Below are positions 16,027 through 23,896 of a DNA stretch of 64,000 nucleotides, piece by piece (positions within the stretch are counted from its first letter, which is position 1; each line of letters starts with the position of its first letter). Source of the DNA: Ferrovibrio sp965278975. Lineage in GTDB: Bacteria; Pseudomonadota; Alphaproteobacteria; Ferrovibrionales; Ferrovibrionaceae. The DNA is taken from the NCBI RefSeq assembly GCF_965278975.1, contig NZ_OZ257126.1:3844001-3908000 (forward strand), in the 5' to 3' direction. The notes under the pieces were generated by a model. The model ran no database searches, had not been told where the DNA came from, and saw only the letters and a program-made list of their open reading frames with translations. A program made the translations under genes and the position numbers.

Positions 16027-19000
16027 CGTGCGGCGCCGGGCTGTGTCCGGCGCCATGCTCGCCTGACGGCTTGATCGCCATCTTGCTGCGGTCGCGGGCC
16101 AGGATCGTGTAGGCGGTCGGCACCACGAACAGAGTCAGCAGCGTGCCGAGCGTCAGGCCGCCGACGATCACCAGACCGATCTGGTTGCGGCTTTCAGCAC
16201 CTGCACCCATGGCCATGGCCAGCGGCAGGGCGCCCAGCACCATCGCCGCCGTGGTCATCAGGATCGGGCGCAGGCGGAGAGCTGCGGCCTCGATTACCGC
16301 CTCGAAGCGGCTGCGGCCTTGTTCCTGGAGCTGATTGGCGAATTCCACGATCAGGATGCCGTTCTTGGTGATCAGGCCCACCAGTGTCACCAATCCGACC
16401 TGGCTGTAGATGTTCATGGTGCCGCCGCCGTATTTCAGCGCCAGCAGCGCACCGGTCATGGAGAGCGGCACGGTGAGCATGATGATGAACGGATCGATGA
16501 AACTCTCGAACTGCGCCGCCAGCACCAGGTAGATGAAGGCCAGCGCCAGGATGAAGGTGAAGTAGATGTCGCCGGACGCCTGCTTGAATTCACGCGACTG
16601 GCCGTTGTAGTCGATCTGCACACCGCGCGGCAGCACGGCGCGCACGGCTTCCTCAAGCTGCGCCAGGGCTTCGCCCTCGGAATAGCCCGGCGCCACGTTT
16701 GAGGTGATATCGGCGGCGCGGAGCTGGCTCATGCGGGTGAGTTCGCGGGCGCTCAAGGATTCCCGCACGCTGACCAGATTGGAAAGCTGAACCATCTGGC
16801 CCGAGGAGCCGCGTACATAAATCTTGGAAAGATCGTCCGGATTGGTGCGGTCGACATCCGCCACCTGCACGATCACGTCATACTGCTTGCCGTTCTGCTT
16901 GAAGCGCGTCACCTGACGGCCACCCAGCATGGTTTCCAGCGTGCGGCCGATGGTATCGACTTCGACACCCATATCAGCCGCCTTGTCGCGGTTCACCGAT
17001 ACCTTGACCTCCGGCTTGTTCAGCTTCAGGCGGGTATCGACATTGGCGAGCGCCGGGTATTTCTCGGCTTCCCGCAGCACCAGCGCCACCATGCGGTTCA
17101 GTTCATCGTAATCGACATTGGCCTGCAATACGATCCACACTGCCGGCGAGCGCAGATTCTGCCCCAGCGAACGCGGGTTATCCGCGAAGCCCTGCACGCC
17201 GGCCAGTTCGCGCATCTTCGGGTTCAGCTGTGTGACGATATCCTGCTGCTTGCGCTGGCGCTGGTCCCAATGGGCAAGGCGGGTGAAGGAGACGCCCTGC
17301 GAGACAATCGGGTTGCCCGAAACGACAAAGCGCGCTTCGGCTTCCGGTATGCCTTCCATGATCTTTTCGACCTGGCGGGCATATTTTTCCATGTAATTGA
17401 TCGTGGCGCCTTCGGGGCCGTTGAACGAGCCGACGATGGTGCCGCGGTCTTCCACCGGCGAGAGTTCGGGCTTGAGCTGCTTGAACACGAAATAGCTGCT
17501 GCCGGCAAAGCCGATGCCGATCAGGATCACCAGCCAGCGCACCTTGAGCGTGCCACCCAGGAAGCGGCGGTAGCCATTGGTGATGCCGTTCAGGATATTC
17601 TCAACCACATTGTAGAAGAAGCTGTGGCTGGTTTCGTGCTTCAGCAGGCGGCCGCACATCATTGGGCTGAGAGTCAGCGCGACGAAGCCGGAAACCAGCA
17701 CGGCTCCGGCCAGGGCCCAGGCGAATTCGGTGAACAGCCGGCCCGTGGTGCCGCTCATGAAACCGATGGGGGCATAGACTGCCGCCAGAGTCAGTGTCAT
17801 CGCCACAACGGCGAAGCCGATTTCCTTGGCGCCCTTGAAGGCGGCATCCAGCGGCGCCATGCCTTCCTCGATATGGCGGTAGATGTTTTCCAGCACCACG
17901 ATGGCATCATCCACCACCAGGCCGATGGCAAGCACCATGGCGAGCAGTGTCAGCGTGTTGATGGTGAAGCCCAGCGCCAGCATGATGGCGAAGGCACCCA
18001 TCAGCGAGGCCGGGATGGTGACCACCGGAATCAGCGTGGCGCGGATGTTGCGCAGGAACAGGAACACCACCGCCACCACCAGCAGCACGGCTTCGCCGAT
18101 GGTGCGGTAGACCGACTTGATCGAGGCTTCGATGAATACCGAGGTATCGTAGGCGACTTCGGCGCGCATGCCTTCAGGCAGGTTCTCCAGGATGTCCGGC
18201 AGCGCCTCGCGCACGCCGCGCGAGATATCCAGCGGATTGGCAACGGCCTGTTTGACGATGCCGAGCGACACGGCGGGCTTGCCGTTGAAGCGCACGCTGA
18301 CGCGCTCATCCAGCGGCCCGACTTCGGCACGGCCGACATCGCGCACGCGCACCGGATAGCCGTTGACCTCGCGGACAATAATGGCGCCGAATTGCTCTGC
18401 CGTGCGCAGGTCGGTTTCCGACAGCACGGTGAATTCCATGTTCTGGCTTTCGATACGGCCAGCGGGTACTTCCACATTCTGCCGGCGCAGGGCGCCTTCC
18501 ACATCCTGCGGCGTCATGTTGTAGGCGGCGAGGCGGGCGGCATCGAGCCACAGCCGCATGGCATAGCGGCGCTCGCCGAAGATGCGGGCTTCCGCCACGC
18601 CGGCGATGGATTGCAGCCGGTCCTTCACATAGCGGTCGGCGTAATCGGTCAGTTCCAGCGAAGTATGGCGTTCGGACGAGAAGGCGATGAACAGCACCGG
18701 CTGGGCATCGGCCTCCACCTTGGAAACGATGGGTTCGTCGATTTCCGGCGGCAGCTTGCCGCGCACGCGGCTGACGCGGTCGCGCACGTCATTGGCAGTA
18801 GATTCCGCGTCACGCGACAGCTTGAAGCGCACCACCACCAGGCTGCGTTCCTGGCGCGTGATCGAGCGCAGGAAGTCGATGCCTTCGATGCCGGCGATGG
18901 ATTCCTCCAGCACGCGTGTCACCTGGCTCTCGATCACCTCGGCGCTGGCGCCGCGATAGACGGTTTCCACCAGCACCACCGGCGGATCGATATTGGGGTA

Positions 19001-19108
19001 TTCGCGCACTGTCAGGCGGGTGAACGACACCAGGCCGATCAGCACCACCACCAGGCTCAGCACCGTGGCGAAAACCGGGCGGCGGATGCAAAGGTCGGAG
19101 ATACCCAT
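16016..19108 (-). CDS. RND efflux transporter permease (HAE1 family)
   Basis: This 1030-residue inner-membrane pump matches the AcrB/MexB-like hydrophobe-amphiphile efflux family in length and layout: an N-terminal helix (PVFATVLSLVVVLIGL), two large periplasmic loops, and twelve helices. The proton-relay motif GLVVDDAIVVLENIYRH, quoted in part, carries the paired aspartates of helix 4. Such pumps export drugs, dyes or solvents using proton influx. It is encoded two bases after the membrane-fusion protein gene. No outer-membrane TolC-like gene is adjacent, so a distant one must be used. The divergent TetR-type gene is the likely repressor. Confidence 0.96.
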   Translation of the reverse strand: MGISDLCIRRPVFATVLSLVVVLIGLVSFTRLTVREYPNIDPPVVLVETVYRGASAEVIESQVTRVLEESIAGIEGIDFLRSITRQERSLVVVRFKLSRDAESTANDVRDRVSRVRGKLPPEIDEPIVSKVEADAQPVLFIAFSSERHTSLELTDYADRYVKDRLQSIAGVAEARIFGERRYAMRLWLDAARLAAYNMTPQDVEGALRRQNVEVPAGRIESQNMEFTVLSETDLRTAEQFGAIIVREVNGYPVRVRDVGRAEVGPLDERVSVRFNGKPAVSLGIVKQAVANPLDISRGVREALPDILENLPEGMRAEVAYDTSVFIEASIKSVYRTIGEAVLLVVAVVFLFLRNIRATLIPVVTIPASLMGAFAIMLALGFTINTLTLLAMVLAIGLVVDDAIVVLENIYRHIEEGMAPLDAAFKGAKEIGFAVVAMTLTLAAVYAPIGFMSGTTGRLFTEFAWALAGAVLVSGFVALTLSPMMCGRLLKHETSHSFFYNVVENILNGITNGYRRFLGGTLKVRWLVILIGIGFAGSSYFVFKQLKPELSPVEDRGTIVGSFNGPEGATINYMEKYARQVEKIMEGIPEAEARFVVSGNPIVSQGVSFTRLAHWDQRQRKQQDIVTQLNPKMRELAGVQGFADNPRSLGQNLRSPAVWIVLQANVDYDELNRMVALVLREAEKYPALANVDTRLKLNKPEVKVSVNRDKAADMGVEVDTIGRTLETMLGGRQVTRFKQNGKQYDVIVQVADVDRTNPDDLSKIYVRGSSGQMVQLSNLVSVRESLSARELTRMSQLRAADITSNVAPGYSEGEALAQLEEAVRAVLPRGVQIDYNGQSREFKQASGDIYFTFILALAFIYLVLAAQFESFIDPFIIMLTVPLSMTGALLALKYGGGTMNIYSQVGLVTLVGLITKNGILIVEFANQLQEQGRSRFEAVIEAAALRLRPILMTTAAMVLGALPLAMAMGAGAESRNQIGLVIVGGLTLGTLLTLFVVPTAYTILARDRSKMAIKPSGEHGAGHSPAPHAAE

Positions 19109-19110
19109 GC

Positions 19111-20223
19111 TCAGCTGCCCTTGATTTCGGTGGCGCGTACATACTGGCCGTCGCGCAGTTTCACCGCGCCTTCCACCACGATGGGTTCGCCAGCCTTGAG
19201 GCCTTCCAGGATTTCCACCTCGCCCTCGCGGCGCAGGCCCGGCTTCACCTTGGTCTGTGTTGCCTTGCCATCGATTACGCGCAGCACATAGATGTCACGC
19301 CCCGCCGGCACCAGCGCGGTTTCCGGCACCAGCACGGCATTGGCGCGGTCTTCCACCACCAGGGTGACGCGGGCGAACATGCCCGGGCGCAGCTTCTTTT
19401 CCGGGTTGGGCAGGCGGGCGCGCAGGATCGCGGCGCGGCCATTCGGATCAATCGCCGGATCGATGGCGAACACGGTGCCATCGAAGGCTGGGCCGGGCAT
19501 GGCATCGAGCCGCACCCGCACATTCTGGTTCACGGCGATGAGATGGGCGTTGATTTCCGGGATGCGGAAATCGACCTTCAACTGCTCGATGCTTTCGATA
19601 TTGACCATCGCCTGGCCGGGATTGACGTAGTCGCCGACGCTGATCTGGCGCAGGCCGACCACGCCATCGAACGGCGCCAGCAGGGTGCTCTTGTCCAGCG
19701 TCGCCTGGGCCAGGGCGAGGGCGGCTTCATCGGTCTGCAGCTTGGCGGTGGCTTCGTCGCGCGCGCGCTGGGTGCCGGCACCCTTGCCATAGAGTTCCTC
19801 GGCGCGGCCGAAATTGGCGCGGCTCAAGGCGATGTTGGCGCGTGCCTGGGCCACCTGGGCGCGGGCGATGCTGGCATCCAGCCGCACCAGCGGCATGCCG
19901 CGCTTCACCGGCTGGCCTTCCTCGAACAGGATTTCGGTGACGCGGCCGGCGATTTCGGGCCGCAGGATCACGGATTCATTGGAACGCAGGCTGCCCACGG
20001 CCTCGATCTGCTGACGGGCATTGCCGATGCGCGGCACCCGCACATCCACCGGGATCGGGTTGCGCGCGGAACCCTGCTGTGCTGTACCGGCTTGAGGGGC
20101 GGCCGCCGAGGCACCCGGCGTCGCCTGGGCGATCATCTCGCGCAGCTGCGGGCCATAGAACATCCAAGCGGCGCCACCGGCTACCAAAAGAGCCAGTACG
20201 CCCAAGCCAAAAGCCTTTTTCAT
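19111..20223 (-). CDS. RND efflux periplasmic adaptor (membrane fusion protein)
   Basis: This 370-residue adaptor has an N-terminal uncleaved-looking anchor (FGLGVLALLVAGGAAWMFYG), a lipoyl/barrel-sandwich pair (IEAVGSLRSNESVILRPEIAG and LAPFDGVVGLRQISVGDYV), an alpha-helical hairpin at about residues 115-185, and beta-barrel segments with FRIPEINAHLI. It bridges the inner-membrane pump to an outer-membrane channel. It precedes the permease gene by two bases. A divergent TetR-type regulator starts 113 bases away, and the spacer holds an ATACTGTAT palindrome. Confidence 0.95.
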   Translation of the reverse strand: MKKAFGLGVLALLVAGGAAWMFYGPQLREMIAQATPGASAAAPQAGTAQQGSARNPIPVDVRVPRIGNARQQIEAVGSLRSNESVILRPEIAGRVTEILFEEGQPVKRGMPLVRLDASIARAQVAQARANIALSRANFGRAEELYGKGAGTQRARDEATAKLQTDEAALALAQATLDKSTLLAPFDGVVGLRQISVGDYVNPGQAMVNIESIEQLKVDFRIPEINAHLIAVNQNVRVRLDAMPGPAFDGTVFAIDPAIDPNGRAAILRARLPNPEKKLRPGMFARVTLVVEDRANAVLVPETALVPAGRDIYVLRVIDGKATQTKVKPGLRREGEVEILEGLKAGEPIVVEGAVKLRDGQYVRATEIKGS

Positions 20224-20295
20224 CGACGACCTGTTCCCCTAGCGCCGCCCGCGGGAGGCAACGGCAGCGCGAAATTCTATGCAACCTTGATTACT

Positions 20296-20304
20296 ATACT
20301 GTAT
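20296..20304. promoter_or_regulatory. Candidate TetR-type operator in the efflux/TetR divergent spacer
   Basis: ATAC-T-GTAT is a perfect 9-base palindrome inside the AT-rich centre of the 113-base divergent spacer, within ACTATACTGTATGGTTCA. It is 33 bases before the TetR start and 73 bases from the adaptor start, so one site could control both directions. Binding is inferred from position. Confidence 0.45.
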
Positions 20305-20336
20305 GGTTCAGAAATTGGTAGTTCAAAAGGCGTGGA

Positions 20337-20981
20337 ATGGCCGGGAAGCGAGTGCAAGACTCCGTGAACGGACAGCGGCGGCGCGGCAGGCCCGCCGATG
20401 CCGGCAAGCATGCCGAAATTCTTGAAGTTGCAACACAGGTCTTTCTCGAACGCGGCTATGGCGCCACCAGCATGGACCTGATCGCGCGCCGTGCCCGCGT
20501 GTCTAAAATTACCATATACGCGCATTTTTCGAGCAAGGAGACTTTGTTCGCGTCGATCATCGATGCTCTGGCCGGCAAACTCACGCAGGGTATCCAGCGG
20601 CTGGTTTGTGACGGTTTGCCGCCGGAGCAGGCGCTGAAACAGATCGGCCGGGCTTATCTCAAGCTGGCTTTGGCGCCGGGTTCGCTGGCCCTGCACCGGC
20701 TGGTGGTGGCGGAATCAGCCCGCGTGCCGGGCCTGGGCAAGATCATCCACCGCAGCGGCCCGCGCCCCATCGCGGAGACATTGGCCGACTACCTGAAAGG
20801 CCGGCCTGAGCTGCGCATCGGCGATCCCGGCCTGGCGGCGGAACAGTTCCTCGGCATGGTCCTGGGCCACAGCCAGCTTGGCCTGCTGCTGGGCGCGCGG
20901 CCGGCGGCGGCAACGCGCGCCAGCATCGACCGCATGGTCGATCATGCCGTGGGGATATTCCTCAGCGGTTGCCGCGCCTAG
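20337..20981 (+). CDS. TetR/AcrR-family transcriptional repressor
   Basis: This 214-residue regulator has an N-terminal TetR helix-turn-helix around residues 28-72 (ILEVATQVFLERGYGATSMD, ARRARVSKITIYAHFSSKE) and a helical ligand-binding region typical of the AefR-like TetR_C group (LALHRLVVAESARVPGLG). It is divergent from the RND efflux genes and is presumably their local repressor, relieved by pump substrates. Its stop shares a CTAG with the stop of the convergent RimK-like gene, a 4-base overlap. Confidence 0.92.
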   Translation: MAGKRVQDSVNGQRRRGRPADAGKHAEILEVATQVFLERGYGATSMDLIARRARVSKITIYAHFSSKETLFASIIDALAGKLTQGIQRLVCDGLPPEQALKQIGRAYLKLALAPGSLALHRLVVAESARVPGLGKIIHRSGPRPIAETLADYLKGRPELRIGDPGLAAEQFLGMVLGHSQLGLLLGARPAAATRASIDRMVDHAVGIFLSGCRA

Positions 20982-22717
20982 CTTCTGTTCTTGCCGACGG
21001 GGAAGGGCAGGTCGGGATCGTCCTCGCTGCCGCGCGCAACCACCTGCGGGCGGGCGGCGCCCATGGCCTGGCTCAAGACCTGTGACGAGACTTCGGCTGC
21101 GATGCGCGCGGCGATTTCGCCGGAAACCTGGGCCGCCACCTTGGCCGCGACCTGGGCGGCAATCTGCGCCGGTGAGGGGGCGCCATTGCCAGGGGTAGCC
21201 GGCAGGCTGCTGGCAGCCAGCACGGGCAGCACCGGCGCCGTGGGTGCTGCTTCGTTGTTGCCCGGCCGCTCTTCCAGCCGACGGATGAATTCCTGGATGA
21301 TGCGGCGGTAAAGCTCATCCTTAAGCACGGCATCTTCTTCGCCCTGGTTGATCGAAGGATTGTCGTTCACTTCGATCACCACCACGCCCTTGGGCGTCTG
21401 CTTCAGGTCAACGCCATAGAGGCCGTCGCCGATCAGGTTGGCGGCCTTCAGCGCCATCTGCACGATCTCCTCCGGCGCCTGCTCCACCGGCAGGGTGCGG
21501 AAACCGCCTTCGGTGAAGCGGCCGCCTTCGCCATGCTTCACCACCTGCCAATGGCCGCGCGACATGAAATACTGGCAGGCATAGATCGGTTGCCCACGCA
21601 GGATGCCGATGCGCCAGTCGAAATCGGTGTAGAGATATTCCTGCGCCAGGATCACATCCGACTCCCGCAGCAGACGGCCGGCGCCTTCCAGCAACTGCGT
21701 CCGGTTATCGGCCTTGATGATACCGCGCGAGAAGCTGCCATCGGGGATTTTCAGGATCACCGGATAGGGAATTTCCTGCTCCACCGCCTCGATGCCGCTC
21801 TTGTCCAGCACCACGGTCTTGGGCGTCGGGATCTTGTTCGCCTTCAGCAGTTCGGCGAGATAGACCTTGTTGGTGCAGCGCAGGATCGAGGTCGGATCAT
21901 CGATCACCGCCATGCCTTCCTTCTCCGCACGCTTGGCGAAGCGGTAGGTATGGTGGTCAAGTGCCGTGGTCTCGCGGATGAACAGGGCGTCGTATTCAGC
22001 CAGTTCGGCGTAATCCTTTTTCTCGATCAGCTCGACTTCCACGCCCATCTGCTCGCCGATGCGCATGAATTTCTGCAAGGTGCGGCGGTCGGAAGGTGGC
22101 AGTACGTCTGCTGGGTTATGCAGCACGGCCAGCGAATATTTCGCCACGCTCTTGGCTTTGGGCGCCCGCCAGCCGGCGCGCGTGTAGGCGTCCAGGGCAT
22201 GCTCGAAGAATTCCTGCTGCTCCGGCTTCAGGTCGCTCAAGGCCATCGGGCGGATCGAGGCGATATGCCAGCCGTCTTCCGGCGAGATATTCAATTTAAG
22301 CAGCGGGCAGCGGAATTCATCGAACACGCGCCGCGCCAGGTCGGGGAAGCGCAGGTCGTCGCTGCGGCCGAAGAAGATGTTGATCGAGAAGGGCGCGGTC
22401 GGCACCATCACCAGCTTCTTCAACTGCTGTGCCAGCAGTTCATCCAGTTCCGGCAGCGCATGGGTGTAGATGCTGCGCTCGCGCAGTTCCAGGATGGTCT
22501 TTACGCTGGGGATTACCTTCTGGTTCCGCGCCTCGGCCAGCAGCGAGCAGTAATAGCCATAGCCGAGGTAGGAATAATCCTTCGACAGGTTGATGATCTT
22601 GGCGCGCTTGTCCTGCACCAGGTCTGGCCGGGTGATGAATTCGCGGTTGTTGAGCACCAGGCATCCCGGATTGCGGTAATGGAACTGGGTCTTGCGCTCG
22701 ACGATAATGACGTGCAT
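20978..22717 (-). CDS. RimK-like ATP-grasp ligase with RLAN-type N-terminal domain
   Basis: The 579-residue protein has a RimK-like N-terminal domain of the RLAN type (MHVIIVERKTQFHYRNPG, NLSKDYSYLGYGYYCSLLAE) and a RimK/LysX ATP-grasp domain (DDPTSILRCTNKVYLAELL, PVILKIPDGSFSRGI, metal-binding EVNDNPSINQG). Such ligases add amino acids to a carboxylate using ATP; the acceptor is unknown. A 90-residue C-terminal extension is unusual: a Pro/Ala linker followed by a heptad-like Ala/Val/Ile helix near residues 515-560. The start at 22717 was chosen because upstream in-frame codons fall inside the inverted-repeat element. The GNAT gene upstream matches the usual genomic partner of this family. 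Confidence 0.85.
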   Translation of the reverse strand: MHVIIVERKTQFHYRNPGCLVLNNREFITRPDLVQDKRAKIINLSKDYSYLGYGYYCSLLAEARNQKVIPSVKTILELRERSIYTHALPELDELLAQQLKKLVMVPTAPFSINIFFGRSDDLRFPDLARRVFDEFRCPLLKLNISPEDGWHIASIRPMALSDLKPEQQEFFEHALDAYTRAGWRAPKAKSVAKYSLAVLHNPADVLPPSDRRTLQKFMRIGEQMGVEVELIEKKDYAELAEYDALFIRETTALDHHTYRFAKRAEKEGMAVIDDPTSILRCTNKVYLAELLKANKIPTPKTVVLDKSGIEAVEQEIPYPVILKIPDGSFSRGIIKADNRTQLLEGAGRLLRESDVILAQEYLYTDFDWRIGILRGQPIYACQYFMSRGHWQVVKHGEGGRFTEGGFRTLPVEQAPEEIVQMALKAANLIGDGLYGVDLKQTPKGVVVIEVNDNPSINQGEEDAVLKDELYRRIIQEFIRRLEERPGNNEAAPTAPVLPVLAASSLPATPGNGAPSPAQIAAQVAAKVAAQVSGEIAARIAAEVSSQVLSQAMGAARPQVVARGSEDDPDLPFPVGKNRS

Positions 22718-22730
22718 GCGGCTTCGGTCT

Positions 22731-22999
22731 CTAGGGTCCGGACCCATTGGGGCTAGGCCCGGGATTGGTCAGGGAAGGCCACCGGTTAGGAGCAAATCGC
22801 AGCGCGTAGTGGGGCTACGGGCAAGATTTGCGACGACATCCGGCGGCCTTCCCTGACCAACCCTTACGGGCGCTGTGCTTTTCTTGCCTGGCGTTGTCGA
22901 AATCCCTCACCGATGCACCACATCGCTTTCGGGCTTTCTCCTAGCCAGGCAAGAAAATCACACCGTCACGGGCCTAGCCCCAATGGGTCCGGCCCCTAG
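22731..22999. repeat. 269-bp nested inverted-repeat element (MITE-like or structured RNA)
   Basis: Terminal inverted repeats of 31 bases, 22731-22761 and 22969-22999, match at 30 positions and begin and end with CTAG. Inside are two arms. Arm 1 pairs 22765-22785 with 22840-22860 (20 of 21), encloses a 7-base stem 22792-22798/22825-22831, and is capped by 22805-22809/22815-22819. Arm 2 pairs 22879-22892 with 22944-22957 (14 of 14), encloses 22898-22902/22927-22931, and is capped by 22911-22915/22921-22925. The whole folds as a multi-branched structure on either strand. It lies between the co-directional GNAT and RimK-like genes; its right end supplies the GNAT stop codon. I see no ORF in it. 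Confidence 0.9.
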
Positions 23000-23514
23000 C
23001 TGCGGGCGGCGAGGCGCTTGATCAGACGCAATGCGTCGGCACCGTCCTGGTAATACTGCCTCAGCCGGCCGGCTTCTTCATAACCGGATTCGCGATAGAG
23101 CGCGAGGGCGGCTTTGTTACGGTCTGCGACTTCAAGCCGCATCTCGTCGGCGCCTAATTTTCGGGCGGTCTGCTCCAGGGCCGTCAGCAGCCGGCGGGCC
23201 AGGCCATGGCCGCGCCAGTCTGGATGCACGGCGATGGAATAGAGCCTTGCCGCCGACGTATCCGCCCGGGTGAAGATCAGCCCAGCGGCGGCAAGCCGCC
23301 CGGCGGCGGGCGCGATCACCCGCAGATGGGCGCGCGGCGAGGCCAGAGCCCGGGCATAGGAACGGCGGGAAAAGCGGTCGGTGGCGAAGCAGGTTTCCTC
23401 CAGCGCCACCAGGGCGTCGAGGTCGGAGGCCAGAGCGGGGCGCAGATGAGGCTTGCCCGCTGCCACGGACTTGCCTAAGCCTGATACTGTTTCTGCCGCC
23501 ACTGGACCCGTCAT
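22996..23514 (-). CDS. GNAT N-acetyltransferase (RimI-like)
   Basis: This protein of up to 172 residues is a single GNAT domain: LRPALASDLDALVALEETCF opens it, the acetyl-CoA loop reads VHPDWRGHGLARRLL, and the C-terminal part has LEVADRNKAALALYRESGYEEAGRLRQYY, quoted partly. It looks like the acetyltransferase portion of the GNAT/peptidase C39 proteins that often neighbour RimK-like genes, but no peptidase part follows. The ATG at 23514 shares a CATG with the divergent Rap1a-like gene start; a GTG at 23466 giving 156 residues is a credible alternative. The TAG stop is contributed by the inverted-repeat element. Confidence 0.85.
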   Translation of the reverse strand: MTGPVAAETVSGLGKSVAAGKPHLRPALASDLDALVALEETCFATDRFSRRSYARALASPRAHLRVIAPAAGRLAAAGLIFTRADTSAARLYSIAVHPDWRGHGLARRLLTALEQTARKLGADEMRLEVADRNKAALALYRESGYEEAGRLRQYYQDGADALRLIKRLAARS

Positions 23515-23896
23515 GCCCTTGTCTGTCGCTTATGATGCTAGCCTCGCTCTATGGCGAAACAAGGGCAAGCTGATGCTGGCGCTTTTTATCTTGCCGCTGA
23601 CTTTTCTGCTGCCATTGGCGGCTGCCGCCGCGGAACCGCAGAAGCCGGCCCTAACTCCGGCACCGAACGTTGATGAGCGGCCCTGCCGCTCGCGGGATGC
23701 CTATTGCCAGGGCTATGTTGCCGGTATCCTCGACAGCCTGCGCATCGCCGGCAGCGTCTGCCTGCCGGAAGCCGTGCCGGCGCCCCGGGTGGAGTTTATC
23801 GTGCGTGACTGGCTGGCGCTCAATCCATCCCTGGTCTCCCAGGCCGGCGCCGAACTGATCGCCAATGCCTTGCGAAAGTCGTTTCCATGCAAATAG
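23513..23896 (+). CDS. Secreted Rap1a/Tai-family protein
   Basis: This 127-residue protein has a hydrophobic leader (MLALFILPLTFLLPLAAAAA) and a mature domain with the Rap1a/Tai pattern: CRSRDAYCQGYVAGILD, then VCLPEAV, a helix with WLALNPSLVSQAG, and a closing KSFPCK. Rap1a/Tai members include immunity proteins against type VI amidase effectors, but many are of unknown role and no effector gene is visible nearby. The start is uncertain: ATG 23513 overlaps the divergent GNAT start, and ATG 23573 would still give a signal peptide. It overlaps the rhomboid gene by 10 bases. Confidence 0.72.
   Translation: MPLSVAYDASLALWRNKGKLMLALFILPLTFLLPLAAAAAEPQKPALTPAPNVDERPCRSRDAYCQGYVAGILDSLRIAGSVCLPEAVPAPRVEFIVRDWLALNPSLVSQAGAELIANALRKSFPCK

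Noticed and set aside
22748..22995. Retron or group II intron inside the nested inverted-repeat region
   Set aside because: No reverse transcriptase frame is in or near the element, and the arms do not show the priming or domain V features of those classes.
22748..22995. A tRNA or other standard RNA gene in the same spacer
   Set aside because: No T-loop consensus, no anticodon-arm geometry and no CCA end are present; stems are longer than in tRNA.
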